Source: VBDM01 sp035702665
GTDB lineage: Bacteria; Pseudomonadota; Gammaproteobacteria; Burkholderiales; SG8-39
Direction of reading: 5' to 3'
Length of the DNA: 64,000 bases
Assembly: GCA_035702665.1 (NCBI GenBank)
Contig: DASSQD010000080.1
Span: forward strand, 1 to 64,000
Part shown: one piece after another, positions 43,389-52,066 of the stretch
How positions within the stretch are numbered: the stretch's first letter is position 1
Layout: every line of letters begins with the position of its first letter
The notes under the pieces: generated by a model
Told to the model about the DNA's origin: nothing
What the model saw: the letters and a program-made list of their open reading frames with translations, nothing else
Databases searched by the model: none
Made by a program: the position numbers and the translations under genes

Positions 43389-44849
43389 ATGCGTCTGGTT
43401 CAGAAGGCTCTCACCTTTGACGACGTCCTCCTCGTCCCCGCCCACTCCCGCGTCCTCCCCAGAGAAGTCAGCCTCAAGACCAAGCTGACGAAGCGAATCC
43501 AGCTCAACATCCCGCTCGTATCGGCGGCGATGGACACGGTGACCGAATCGCGGCTGGCCATCGCGATCGCGCAGGAAGGGGGCATCGGCATCGTCCACAA
43601 GAACCTCCCGGCGAAGATGCAGGCCGCCGAGGTCGCCAAGGTAAAGCGCTACGAGTCCGGCGTGCTGCGCGATCCGCTTACCGTATCGCCTGAAATCACC
43701 GTGCGCCAGTTGCTCGCGCTGACGCAGCAACACAAGGTATCGGGGTTCCCTGTCGTGGAGAGCGGGAAGGTGGTCGGCATGGTCACCAACCGCGATTACC
43801 GCTTCGAGACGAATCTCGACGCGCCGGTGCGCTCGATCATGACTCCGCGCGAGCGGCTCATCTACGTGAAGGAAGGGGCGAGCCCCGAAGAAGCCCGCGC
43901 GCTGCTGCACAAGCATCGCCTGGAGCGGGTGCTGGTCGTGCGCGACGGGTTCGAGTTGCGCGGGCTCATCACGGTCAAGGACATCCTCAAGTCGAGCGAG
44001 CACCCGGACGCCGCCAAGGACCAGCAGGGCAAGCTGCGCGTGGGCGCGGCGGTGGGGGTCGGCGAAGGCACCGAGGAGCGCGTCGAGGCGCTGGTCGAAG
44101 CAGGGGTGGACGTCATCGTGGTGGACACGGCGCACGGGCATTCGCAGGGCGTGCTCGACCGGCTGCGCTGGGTGAAACGGAACGCGGGGTCGGCGGACGT
44201 CATCGGCGGCAACATCGCGACCGCGGACGGCGCCAAGGCGCTGGTCGACGCCGGTGCGGACGCCGTGAAAGTCGGGATCGGGCCGGGATCGATCTGCACG
44301 ACGCGCATCGTCGCAGGGGTCGGGATTCCCCAGATCACGGCGATCCAGAACGTCGCCCAGGCGCTCGAGAAAGGCGGCGTCCCGCTGATCGCCGACGGCG
44401 GGGTGCGGTTCTCAGGCGACGTCGCCAAGGCCATCGGCTCGGGCGCGTACGCCGTCATGCTCGGGAGTCTGTTCGCAGGAACCGAGGAATCGCCCGGCGA
44501 AATCGAGCTCTTCCAGGGCCGATCGTACAAGTCCTATCGTGGCATGGGCTCGCTCTCGGCCATGCAGCAGGGGGCCGCCGATCGCTATTTCCAGGATTCC
44601 TCGGTGCACGCCGACAAGCTCGTGCCCGAAGGCGTCGAAGGCAGAGTTCCCTACAAGGGGTCCGTGGCGCGCGTCATCGAGCAGCTCATGGGAGGTGTGC
44701 GCGCAAGCATGGGCTACTGCGGCTGCCAGGACATCGACGCGATGCGCACGCAGGTGCAGTTCGTGGAGATCACCTCCGCCGGGATGCGCGAATCCCACGT
44801 GCACGACGTGCAGATCGTCAAGGAAGCCCCGAACTACCAGGTCGAGTAA
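43389..44849 (+). CDS. guaB: Inosine-5'-monophosphate dehydrogenase
   Basis: Oxidises IMP to XMP, the committed step to guanine nucleotides. The ATG at 43389 gives 486 aa with the family start A-L-T-F-D-D-V-L-L-V-P. TIM barrel interrupted by two CBS domains (about 90-205); catalytic C303 in G-P-G-S-I-C-T-T-R; flap region with G-Y-C-G near the C-terminus. Leads the guaB-guaA-tadA run. Confidence 0.97.
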   Translation: MRLVQKALTFDDVLLVPAHSRVLPREVSLKTKLTKRIQLNIPLVSAAMDTVTESRLAIAIAQEGGIGIVHKNLPAKMQAAEVAKVKRYESGVLRDPLTVSPEITVRQLLALTQQHKVSGFPVVESGKVVGMVTNRDYRFETNLDAPVRSIMTPRERLIYVKEGASPEEARALLHKHRLERVLVVRDGFELRGLITVKDILKSSEHPDAAKDQQGKLRVGAAVGVGEGTEERVEALVEAGVDVIVVDTAHGHSQGVLDRLRWVKRNAGSADVIGGNIATADGAKALVDAGADAVKVGIGPGSICTTRIVAGVGIPQITAIQNVAQALEKGGVPLIADGGVRFSGDVAKAIGSGAYAVMLGSLFAGTEESPGEIELFQGRSYKSYRGMGSLSAMQQGAADRYFQDSSVHADKLVPEGVEGRVPYKGSVARVIEQLMGGVRASMGYCGCQDIDAMRTQVQFVEITSAGMRESHVHDVQIVKEAPNYQVE

Positions 44850-44855
44850 GGGCGA

Positions 44856-46418
44856 GTGCACGACAAGATCCTCATCCTCGATTTCGGCGCGCAGTATTCG
44901 CAGCTGATCGCGCGCCGGATCCGGGAAGCCAAGGTCTATTGCGAGCTGCATCCCTTCGACGTCAGCGAAGGTTTCGTGCGTGACTTCGGCGCGCGCGGAG
45001 TGATCCTCTCGGGCGGGCCCGCCTCGGTCTACGAGGACGCGACCCCCAAGGCGCCGGAGTCCGTCTTCAGGCTCGGTGTGCCAGTTCTCGGCATCTGCTA
45101 CGGTATGCAGACCATGGCGGCGCAACTCGGCGGCCAAGTCGAGAACTCCAGAGCGCGGGAGTTCGGGTACGCCGAGGTACGCGCGCAGGGCCACTCGAAG
45201 CTGCTCGACGGCATCCAGGACAGGATCAACGGCGAGAAGCACGGGCTGCTCGACGTGTGGATGAGCCACGGAGACAAGGTTACCGCGCTGCCGCCGGGAT
45301 TCAAGATCATCGCGAGCAACGATTCGACGCCGATTGCCGGAATGGCCGACGAGGCGCGCGGCTTCTACGGCGTGCAGTTCCACCCGGAAGTGACGCACAC
45401 CCGGCAGGGTGGGGCGATCCTCGAGCGTTTCGTGCACCGGATCTGCGGCTGCGGCGACGACTGGAACATGCCGGACTACCTCGCCGAATCCGTGGAGGGG
45501 ATCCGGCGCGAGGTCGGGAAGGAGGAGGTGCTGCTCGGCCTCTCCGGCGGCGTCGATTCCGCGGTCGCGGCGGCGCTCATCCACCGTGCGATCGGGGAGC
45601 AGCTGACCTGCGTGTTTGTCGACACGGGGCTCCTTCGTCTGAACGAGGCCGCGCAGGTGATGGAAACCTTCTCGAAGCATCTCGGCGTCAAGGTCGACCT
45701 GGTCGATGCTTCCGCCCGGTTCCTTTCGGCGCTGGCGGCAGTCACCGATCCCGAGGCGAAGCGCAAGATCATCGGCCGAGAGTTCGTCGAAGTGTTCCAA
45801 ACCGAGGCGAAGAAGTTCAGGAACGTGAAATGGCTCGCGCAAGGGACGATCTATCCCGACGTGATCGAGTCGGCCGGCGCCAAGACCCAGAAGGCGCACA
45901 CCATCAAATCGCACCACAACGTCGGCGGCCTGCCCGAGACCCTGCATCTGAAGCTGCTCGAGCCCTTGCGCGACCTGTTCAAGGACGAGGTGCGCGAGCT
46001 CGGAACCGCACTGGGACTGCCGCGCGAAATGGTGTTCAGGCACCCGTTCCCGGGGCCGGGGCTGGGCGTGCGGATACTCGGAGAGGTGAAGCGCGAGTAC
46101 GCGGATGTGCTTCGCCGCGCCGATGCGATCTTCACCGACGAGCTGCGCGCAAGCGGCTGGTACGACAAGGTCGCCCAGGCGTTCGCAGTGTTCCTGCCCG
46201 TGAAGTCGGTCGGCGTCATGGGTGACGGGCGGACCTACGAACATGTCGCTGCCTTGCGCGCCGTGCAGACGACGGACTTCATGACCGCGCACTGGGCGCC
46301 CCTCCCACACGAGCTGCTCGCCAGGGTGTCGAGCCGGATCATCAACGAGGTTCGCGGGATCAACCGCGTGGTCTACGACATCTCGGGCAAGCCGCCTGCC
46401 ACCATAGAATGGGAATGA
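44856..46418 (+). CDS. guaA: GMP synthase (glutamine-hydrolysing)
   Basis: Aminates XMP to GMP. 520 aa from GTG, 6 bases after guaB. N-terminal class I glutaminase with nucleophile C81 (G-I-C-Y-G-M-Q) and H-P-E-V; ATP pyrophosphatase P-loop S-G-G-V-D-S-A near 229-235; C-terminal dimerisation domain ending P-P-A-T-I-E-W-E. Overlaps tadA by about 10 bases. Confidence 0.97.
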   Translation: MHDKILILDFGAQYSQLIARRIREAKVYCELHPFDVSEGFVRDFGARGVILSGGPASVYEDATPKAPESVFRLGVPVLGICYGMQTMAAQLGGQVENSRAREFGYAEVRAQGHSKLLDGIQDRINGEKHGLLDVWMSHGDKVTALPPGFKIIASNDSTPIAGMADEARGFYGVQFHPEVTHTRQGGAILERFVHRICGCGDDWNMPDYLAESVEGIRREVGKEEVLLGLSGGVDSAVAAALIHRAIGEQLTCVFVDTGLLRLNEAAQVMETFSKHLGVKVDLVDASARFLSALAAVTDPEAKRKIIGREFVEVFQTEAKKFRNVKWLAQGTIYPDVIESAGAKTQKAHTIKSHHNVGGLPETLHLKLLEPLRDLFKDEVRELGTALGLPREMVFRHPFPGPGLGVRILGEVKREYADVLRRADAIFTDELRASGWYDKVAQAFAVFLPVKSVGVMGDGRTYEHVAALRAVQTTDFMTAHWAPLPHELLARVSSRIINEVRGINRVVYDISGKPPATIEWE

Positions 46419-46888
46419 GCGCGGAGATCGACGCGGTCATGATGCGCGAAGCGCTGCAGCTCGCGGCCCAGGCTGCACTGCGGGGAGAGGTGCCGGTCGG
46501 CGCCGTTGTGGTTAAGGGCGGCAAGATCGTCGGCCGCGGCTACAATGCGCCGATCCTCTCGAGCGACCCGACCGCGCACGCCGAGATCCGCGCGCTGCGC
46601 GACGCCGCCACGGCCCTGGAGAACTACCGGCTCGGCGAATGCACCCTGTACGTGACCCTCGAGCCCTGCACTATGTGCGCCGGCGCGATCATGCACGCGC
46701 GGATAGCGCGGCTCGTGTATGGGGCGGCCGACCCCAAGACGGGGGCCTGCGGCAGCGTGATCGATCTCTTCGGCGAAGGCAGGCTCAACCATCACGCGGA
46801 GGTCACGGGCGGGGTGCTGGCGGCGGAAGCCGGGAAGCTGCTTTCCGAATTCTTCGCGGCCCGGCGCAAGAGCGATGCCGAGGATTGA
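46409..46888 (+). CDS. tadA: tRNA adenosine(34) deaminase TadA
   Basis: Converts wobble A34 to inosine in tRNA-Arg. About 159 aa. Zinc/catalytic motifs: H57-A-E (T-A-H-A-E-I) and P-C-T-M-C with C87 and C90. A second ATG six bases later (46415) would overlap the guaA stop as ATGA and is equally plausible. The 3' end overlaps the following L,D-transpeptidase gene by 14 bases. Confidence 0.93.
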   Translation: MGMSAEIDAVMMREALQLAAQAALRGEVPVGAVVVKGGKIVGRGYNAPILSSDPTAHAEIRALRDAATALENYRLGECTLYVTLEPCTMCAGAIMHARIARLVYGAADPKTGACGSVIDLFGEGRLNHHAEVTGGVLAAEAGKLLSEFFAARRKSDAED

Positions 46889-47357
46889 GATATCCATTCC
46901 GGAGCAGAGCCTCCGGCTGCTGTCCGACGAGGGCACAGAGATGAGCCGCTATTCGGTCTCGACCGCTCGCAACGGAGCAGGGGAGCTGGAAGGGAGTTTC
47001 TGCACGCCGCGCGGCGCTCACATCGTTCGCGCAAGAATAGGCGCCGGGCAGCCGCTCAACACGGTCTTTCGCGGCCGCCGACCGACGGGGGAGATCTGGA
47101 CACCGGAGCTGGGCGAGCGCTTTCCCGGACGCGACTGGATCCTGACGCGGATACTGTGGCTCTCGGGGCGCGAAGTGGGGAAGAACCGCCTCGGCAACGT
47201 CGACACCATGCGCAGGTACATCTACATCCACGGCAGTCCCGACTCTGTGCCGATGGGCAAGCCCGGCTCGATCGGCTGCATACGCATGCGCAACGCCGAC
47301 ATCGTCGAGCTCTTCGAGCGGGTGCCGGCCGGCATGGCGGTCACGATCACCGCGTAG
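46875..47357 (+). CDS. L,D-transpeptidase (YkuD) family protein
   Basis: YkuD-fold enzyme, expected to act on peptidoglycan peptides. 160 aa. The catalytic motif is present: H119 in Y-I-H-G-S and C135 in S-I-G-C-I-R-M-R-N. No signal peptide or membrane anchor is visible at the N-terminus (M-P-R-I-E-I-S-I-P), and no upstream in-frame start supplies one since the gene begins inside tadA. Either it is exported by another route, or it acts in the cytoplasm. Confidence 0.83.
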   Translation: MPRIEISIPEQSLRLLSDEGTEMSRYSVSTARNGAGELEGSFCTPRGAHIVRARIGAGQPLNTVFRGRRPTGEIWTPELGERFPGRDWILTRILWLSGREVGKNRLGNVDTMRRYIYIHGSPDSVPMGKPGSIGCIRMRNADIVELFERVPAGMAVTITA

Positions 47358-47361
47358 AGCG

Positions 47362-48087
47362 ATGAAGATCTCGATGGTCGTCCCGGCGTTCAACGAGGAG
47401 CGGCTGCTTCCCGCGACGCTCGCGAGCCTACAAGCGGCAAGGTCTGTGTTCGATGAACGCGGTTGGACGTCGGAACTTGTCGTCTGCGACAACAACTCCA
47501 CGGACCGGACCGCCGAGATCGCCCGCGCGGCCGGCGCGGCGGTCGTTTTCGAACCGGTGAACCAGATCGCGCGGGCGCGGAACACGGGCGCGGCGAGTGC
47601 CGGCGGGGATTGGCTGGTCTTCGTCGATGCGGACTCGCAGCCCACGCGGGCGCTCTTCGACGACGTGGCCGCGCAGATCGAAACGGGACGCTGCCTCGCC
47701 GGCGGAAGCACGTTGAGATTCCGCACCGATCGTCTCGCCGCCCGTCTTCTCGTGACGCTGTGGAACGCGCTCAGCCGCATCTGCAGGTGGGGCGCAGGCT
47801 CGCTCGTGTTCTGCGAGGGCGCCGCCTTTCGCGAGGTCGGCGGCTTCAGCCAGACGCTCTACGCAGGGGAAGAGATCGATCTTTTCGCGCGCCTCAAGCG
47901 CGTCGCCGGCGCGAAGGGGCGTACGATCGTGATCCTGCACCGGCATCCCCTGGCGACGAGCGACCGCAAGGTGCGGCTCTACGGCATCGGCGAGCACCTC
48001 GCCTTCCTGCTGAAGACGTCGCTCTCCGCGGGACGTACGCTGCGCAACCGCGACGCGTGCTTCCTTTGGTACGACGGCCGGAGATAG
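47362..48087 (+). CDS. GT2-family glycosyltransferase
   Basis: GT-A fold family 2 glycosyltransferase; donor and acceptor unknown. 241 aa. Start V-V-P-A-F-N-E-E, nucleotide-binding D-N-N-S-T-D-R-T, DxD-type F-V-D-A-D-S-Q, and the acidic acceptor motif A-G-E-E-I-D-L-F. No clear membrane anchor; one hydrophobic segment around 130-155. Follows the L,D-transpeptidase gene by 4 bases, so probably cotranscribed with it. Confidence 0.82.
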   Translation: MKISMVVPAFNEERLLPATLASLQAARSVFDERGWTSELVVCDNNSTDRTAEIARAAGAAVVFEPVNQIARARNTGAASAGGDWLVFVDADSQPTRALFDDVAAQIETGRCLAGGSTLRFRTDRLAARLLVTLWNALSRICRWGAGSLVFCEGAAFREVGGFSQTLYAGEEIDLFARLKRVAGAKGRTIVILHRHPLATSDRKVRLYGIGEHLAFLLKTSLSAGRTLRNRDACFLWYDGRR

Positions 48088-48163
48088 TCACCCTCTGTTA
48101 CACTTGCCGCGGCACGCTTCCACTATAGTCCCGCGCATCGCTTCGGACCCGAGCATTTCTCAA

Positions 48164-49474
48164 GTGCGTTACCTGATTCCCGTCATCGCCGCCCTGGTCG
48201 TTCTCTCGGGCTGTCACGCGAAAGCCAGTGCGCCCGGCGAGGCGCCGACGGGGGTGACGGCAACGCAAGGAGACGGCCTCGTCGTCATGAAGTGGGATGT
48301 GCTGCCCGATCTGACCTACTGGATCTTCTTTCAGGCCGGCGACACGGTCGACGTCGCGTCGCCGAATTCCACCGTGATCCGCCGCGCTGTCGCGCCGCGG
48401 GTGGTTTCGGGGCTGACAAATGGGACCACGTACGCGTTCGCGATGAACGCGACCCACAACGACAGCTCTGCCGGACCCAGCTCCACTCCAGTGCTTAAGG
48501 CACCAGCCCTTGCGGGGGCGAGCTGGTTTGCCGGCACACCTCTGCCGCTTGGCGGTCCGCCGGCGAACCTCAGGGACATCGCCTTGAGCGGCAGTCGGTT
48601 CGTGGTCGTAGGAGATGCGACGACAACGGCCGGCGTTACCACTTCAACGATTTTCGCCGGCGATTTCGATTACACCGAAGGGCTATTCAACTTTGTCCCG
48701 GGTAACCCCCAGGGCGTGGCCGCGTGGATGCCCCCGGTCACGCTTCCCTTGAATTTCACGCTGGACCTGAGCTCGGTGATATTCGCGCCGGGGACATACG
48801 TCGCACTAAGTCCCGCAGGTCCGGTCATCGTAAGTGCCGACGGGCTCAATTGGACCCAGCCGGGCAGCGTTCCGGCGAACGGTCTGAGCGCGATCGCTTT
48901 CGGATTCGTTGGACAGGTAACGGCCACTTACGTGGTCGTCGGGGCCGGGGGGGCGATTTACCTGAACAGCGGTGGCAATCTTCAGACCTGGGTTCCGCAG
49001 AACTCGACGACCGTGAGCGATCTCAACGGCATCTTCTCCCTCAACATCGGCTTCGTGGTGACTGGCGCTGGAGGCACCTTGCTCACCAGCGCGGACGGCC
49101 AGGCCTGGTCCCTCGTGACGACGGGCACGACGAACACGCTGCGCGGGGTTGCCTTCTGCGCGGCGTGCGCGCTCGGCGCTATCCGCTACGTCGCCGTCGG
49201 CGACGCCGGAACCGTGGTCACCAGCTCGGACGGCGTAAATTGGAACCCGGCCATCACCCTTGCCGGGGCCCCGAATCTTCGGGGTGTTACCGTGGGCGGC
49301 TCATCGGGCACGCGCTTCCTGGCGGTCGGTCAAGGCGGAGCAGTGGCGTACAGCGACGACGGTATAGTGTGGACCGCGGCATCGTCCGGTTCCTCCGATC
49401 TGGCGAAGGTCCTCTATACCGGTGGACTCTACCTTGGCGTAGGCGACGCCGGGGCCAACGCAGTCTCGCGATAG
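48164..49474 (+). CDS. Lipoprotein with Fn3-like domain and Asp-box beta-propeller repeats
   Basis: I do not recognise a named family. The GTG at 48164 gives 436 aa with a compact lipoprotein signal V-R-Y-L-I-P-V-I-A-A-L-V-V-L-S-G-C; an ATG at 48104 would put 20 extra residues ahead and is less likely. About 25-110 looks like a fibronectin type III domain; the rest contains at least four repeats of the form S-x-D-G-x-x-W (for example S-A-D-G-L-N-W, S-A-D-G-Q-A-W, S-S-D-G-V-N-W, S-D-D-G-I-V-W) each followed by a G-x-V-x-V-G strand, an Asp-box/BNR-like propeller. Surface or periplasmic role; no catalytic site evident. A TATAGT lies at 48124-48129. Confidence 0.75.
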   Translation: MRYLIPVIAALVVLSGCHAKASAPGEAPTGVTATQGDGLVVMKWDVLPDLTYWIFFQAGDTVDVASPNSTVIRRAVAPRVVSGLTNGTTYAFAMNATHNDSSAGPSSTPVLKAPALAGASWFAGTPLPLGGPPANLRDIALSGSRFVVVGDATTTAGVTTSTIFAGDFDYTEGLFNFVPGNPQGVAAWMPPVTLPLNFTLDLSSVIFAPGTYVALSPAGPVIVSADGLNWTQPGSVPANGLSAIAFGFVGQVTATYVVVGAGGAIYLNSGGNLQTWVPQNSTTVSDLNGIFSLNIGFVVTGAGGTLLTSADGQAWSLVTTGTTNTLRGVAFCAACALGAIRYVAVGDAGTVVTSSDGVNWNPAITLAGAPNLRGVTVGGSSGTRFLAVGQGGAVAYSDDGIVWTAASSGSSDLAKVLYTGGLYLGVGDAGANAVSR

Positions 49475-49544
49475 CAGGCTCGCCCGCCGCAACGCACGCT
49501 CGCGGCCGGCCTAGACAAAAGCGGGCAAGCTCGTCGGTGTTGCG

Positions 49545-51014
49545 CTAGCGCGCGTCGATCACCCGGATGCGGGTGTTGCCCACCCAGTCGATCAGCGGCG
49601 TCAGGTCGCTCAGGGTCTCGCCGCGCACCAGCGCGATGTGGGTTGCGTCGGCAGGATTCTGGTCGAGGGTCGGGTCGACCGCGCGCCACTTGCCGTCGAC
49701 CAGACTCTCCGCCCAGGTGTGGTAGAGAAATCCCCCGTGCTCGGGCGAGTAGACCAGCCCGTTGACCACGCGCGTCGGCACTCCCAAGGCCCGCATGAAC
49801 GCGGCATACAGGTACGCATGGCCCTGGCACTCTGCGCGTCTTGCGTCGAGCACGTCCAGCGCCGAGAAGGTATCGACCGCTTCCTTGGCGATGTTGTGGT
49901 CGATCCAGGCGAGCACGGCGGCGATCCTGTCGCTTGACGAGGTTTGACGGCCCGCGATCGACAGCGCCCGCGTGCGGATCATGGGATCGCGGCTTTGTAC
50001 CGTGCTCGAGGGCAGCAGAGCGCTCGCTCCAGCGCCGTCGTCGTCAGCGGCCGCGTTCGCGTCGACGTCACAGACGAAATCGCGCTCGGAGCGGGCGCAG
50101 CGCTGGCGCGCGTCGGACAGAGGTGTCCGGGCCGGCCCGGGATCGAGCAACGCGAATCTCAGGTAGCGCGCCAGGCGCGGGTCGGGGAGTGGGAACGGCG
50201 ACTTCACCAGGCTCCAGCCGACCAGCACGTCGTCCTTGTTGAGCGCCGCGCTGGTCAGGTAGCTCTTCGCCGCGCCTTCCTCTTCGAGCACGGAGATGAT
50301 GACGCCGTTGAGCCCGAGCTCGAACACCGGGAGGCCCCGCGCATCGATCCAGGTCGTGCTGTGCAGGCCGAGCATATCGGTCTGGACCTTGAAGGCGGCG
50401 CTCTCGAACAGCTCGCTCCTTTCGTAGGAGAGAATGCGCTGCTCGGCGCGGTCGATGGTTTGCGTCTCCCCGTTGAACACCAGGTGCTGCAGTGTCTTGC
50501 CCACGCGCAGGCCCTCGAGCACGGGAAGCAGGCCGAGGGCGCCAGAAGGATAAACGTCCTCGGCCAGGGCCTCCTCCTTCCCTTCCGGGGGTCGGCCCGC
50601 CGTTGACACCCGGGAGCGGAGCCTTCCGTCGCGCACCTCTCCGCTCACGTCCTGCTCGGTGTCGTCGAGCACATAGTGGTAGGCGAAACGCAGCAGCCGC
50701 CCGTCGGCGTCGACGGTGTCCGAGGAGCGTACCTCCACGCGCTTTTCGTAGCCGAGAAAGCGAAATTTCAGGACCGCCTCTCCCTCCAGCGCGTACAGCC
50801 CGCCACCGGCGGGGGATATCCGCGTGTGGGAGAACCCGACCTTCGCGCCATTGAAGACGACCCCGGTCCAGTACTCCGGCTGCGGGAGGCTCGCCAGGGA
50901 GTAGCGGGGCGGCTCGGGCGGGGCGCCCGCATCGCGAAAATACTGGCTGGCGCACCCGGACAGCGAGATCAGCAGCGCCGGAAACAGCGCGCGAACCGTG
51001 GTTCTCGCATTCAT
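49545..51014 (-). CDS. Transglutaminase-like lipoprotein
   Basis: Predicted lipoprotein with a papain-like transglutaminase-core domain. 489 aa. Signal ends in the lipobox L-S-G-C. The N-terminal ~330 residues are a beta-rich region of unknown role; the C-terminal domain has the catalytic triad C396 (A-E-C-Q-G-H-A), H432 (Y-H-T-W-A-E) and D447 (A-V-D-P-T). Such domains may be proteases or amidases rather than cross-linkers. The ATG overlaps the mtnA stop (ATGA), so it is the third gene of the aldolase-mtnA run, although a shared function is not obvious. Confidence 0.82.
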   Translation of the reverse strand: MNARTTVRALFPALLISLSGCASQYFRDAGAPPEPPRYSLASLPQPEYWTGVVFNGAKVGFSHTRISPAGGGLYALEGEAVLKFRFLGYEKRVEVRSSDTVDADGRLLRFAYHYVLDDTEQDVSGEVRDGRLRSRVSTAGRPPEGKEEALAEDVYPSGALGLLPVLEGLRVGKTLQHLVFNGETQTIDRAEQRILSYERSELFESAAFKVQTDMLGLHSTTWIDARGLPVFELGLNGVIISVLEEEGAAKSYLTSAALNKDDVLVGWSLVKSPFPLPDPRLARYLRFALLDPGPARTPLSDARQRCARSERDFVCDVDANAAADDDGAGASALLPSSTVQSRDPMIRTRALSIAGRQTSSSDRIAAVLAWIDHNIAKEAVDTFSALDVLDARRAECQGHAYLYAAFMRALGVPTRVVNGLVYSPEHGGFLYHTWAESLVDGKWRAVDPTLDQNPADATHIALVRGETLSDLTPLIDWVGNTRIRVIDAR

Positions 51015-52066
51015 CGCTCGAAGAGGTTGCGGATCCTCGCGGCGTCCGGCCGCTCGACGACGCCTTTCTCGGTGAAAAGCGCGCTGACGAGCGCAGCCGG
51101 CGTCACATCGAAAGCGGGGTTGGCGACCGCTACGCCCTCGGGTGCCCAGCGCACACCGGCGTAGCCGGTGACTTCCGCGGCGCCGCGCTCCTCGATGGGG
51201 ATCGAAGCCCCGTTCGCAATCGACCTATCGATCGTCGAAAGCGGCGCGGCTACGTAGAACGGCAGGCCGTGGCGCTCGGCGAGGACCGACAGCGCGTACG
51301 TTCCGATCTTGTTCGCCACATCGCCGTTGGCCGCGATGCGGTCCGCTCCGACGATCACCAGGTCCACCTTGCCGCGGCTCATGAGGTGGCCTGCGGTGCT
51401 GTCGGTGATCAGGGTGACCGGGATCCGCTCCTGGATCAGTTCCCAGGCGGTAAGGCGCGCCCCCTGCAGATACGGCCGCGTTTCGCTCGCGATCACGGAG
51501 ATGCGCTTGCCGGCGTCGCGCGCCGAACGCACCACGCCGAGAGCCGTGCCGTGGCCGGCGGTGGCCAGCGCGCCCGTGTTGCAGTGGGTCAGGATGCGCG
51601 CGCCGTCGGGAACGAGAGCCGCCCCCGCGCGGCCGATGGCGCGGTTCGCCGCGAGATCGGCGTCAAAGAGGGCGAGCGCCGCTTCGGTCAGGCTCTCCGC
51701 CGCGACTTCCGGGTCGCGCGACCGTGCAAGCACCGCACGCATGTGCTCGAGCGCCCAGAACAGGTTGACCGCGGTCGGCCGACTTCCGGCGAGCATTCGG
51801 AACGCAAGCTCCATCGCATCGGAGAACGGGCCGGGAGCTCGGCGCTTCTCGCGCCGCGCCTCGAGCGCCACTCCGAAGGCGGCCGCACAGCCGATCGCCG
51901 GAGCCCCCCGCACGGCCATGGCGCGAATGGCCATCGCCACCTCGGCGGCGCTGGAGCAGCTCAGGTACTCCAGCCGGCCGGGGAGCAGGCGCTGATCGAT
52001 CAGCTCGAGACGCCCATCCCGCCAGCGCAGGGTCTCGACCGACGCCGCTTCAGATGACGCGCTCAT
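51011..52066 (-). CDS. mtnA: S-methyl-5-thioribose-1-phosphate isomerase MtnA
   Basis: Converts methylthioribose-1-phosphate to methylthioribulose-1-phosphate in methylthioadenosine salvage. 351 aa. eIF2B-alpha-like fold with catalytic C162 (T-H-C-N-T-G-A-L-A) and D242 (V-G-A-D-R-I-A-A-N-G-D). Overlaps the upstream aldolase/dehydrogenase gene by 17 bases and the downstream lipoprotein gene by 4. The rest of the classical pathway (mtnB, mtnC, mtnD) is not in the window. Confidence 0.95.
   Translation of the reverse strand: MSASSEAASVETLRWRDGRLELIDQRLLPGRLEYLSCSSAAEVAMAIRAMAVRGAPAIGCAAAFGVALEARREKRRAPGPFSDAMELAFRMLAGSRPTAVNLFWALEHMRAVLARSRDPEVAAESLTEAALALFDADLAANRAIGRAGAALVPDGARILTHCNTGALATAGHGTALGVVRSARDAGKRISVIASETRPYLQGARLTAWELIQERIPVTLITDSTAGHLMSRGKVDLVIVGADRIAANGDVANKIGTYALSVLAERHGLPFYVAAPLSTIDRSIANGASIPIEERGAAEVTGYAGVRWAPEGVAVANPAFDVTPAALVSALFTEKGVVERPDAARIRNLFER

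Noticed and set aside
43368..43391. Upstream ATG (43368) for guaB
   Set aside because: It overlaps the TATAAT of the guaB promoter and adds residues absent from the family; ATG 43389 is better.
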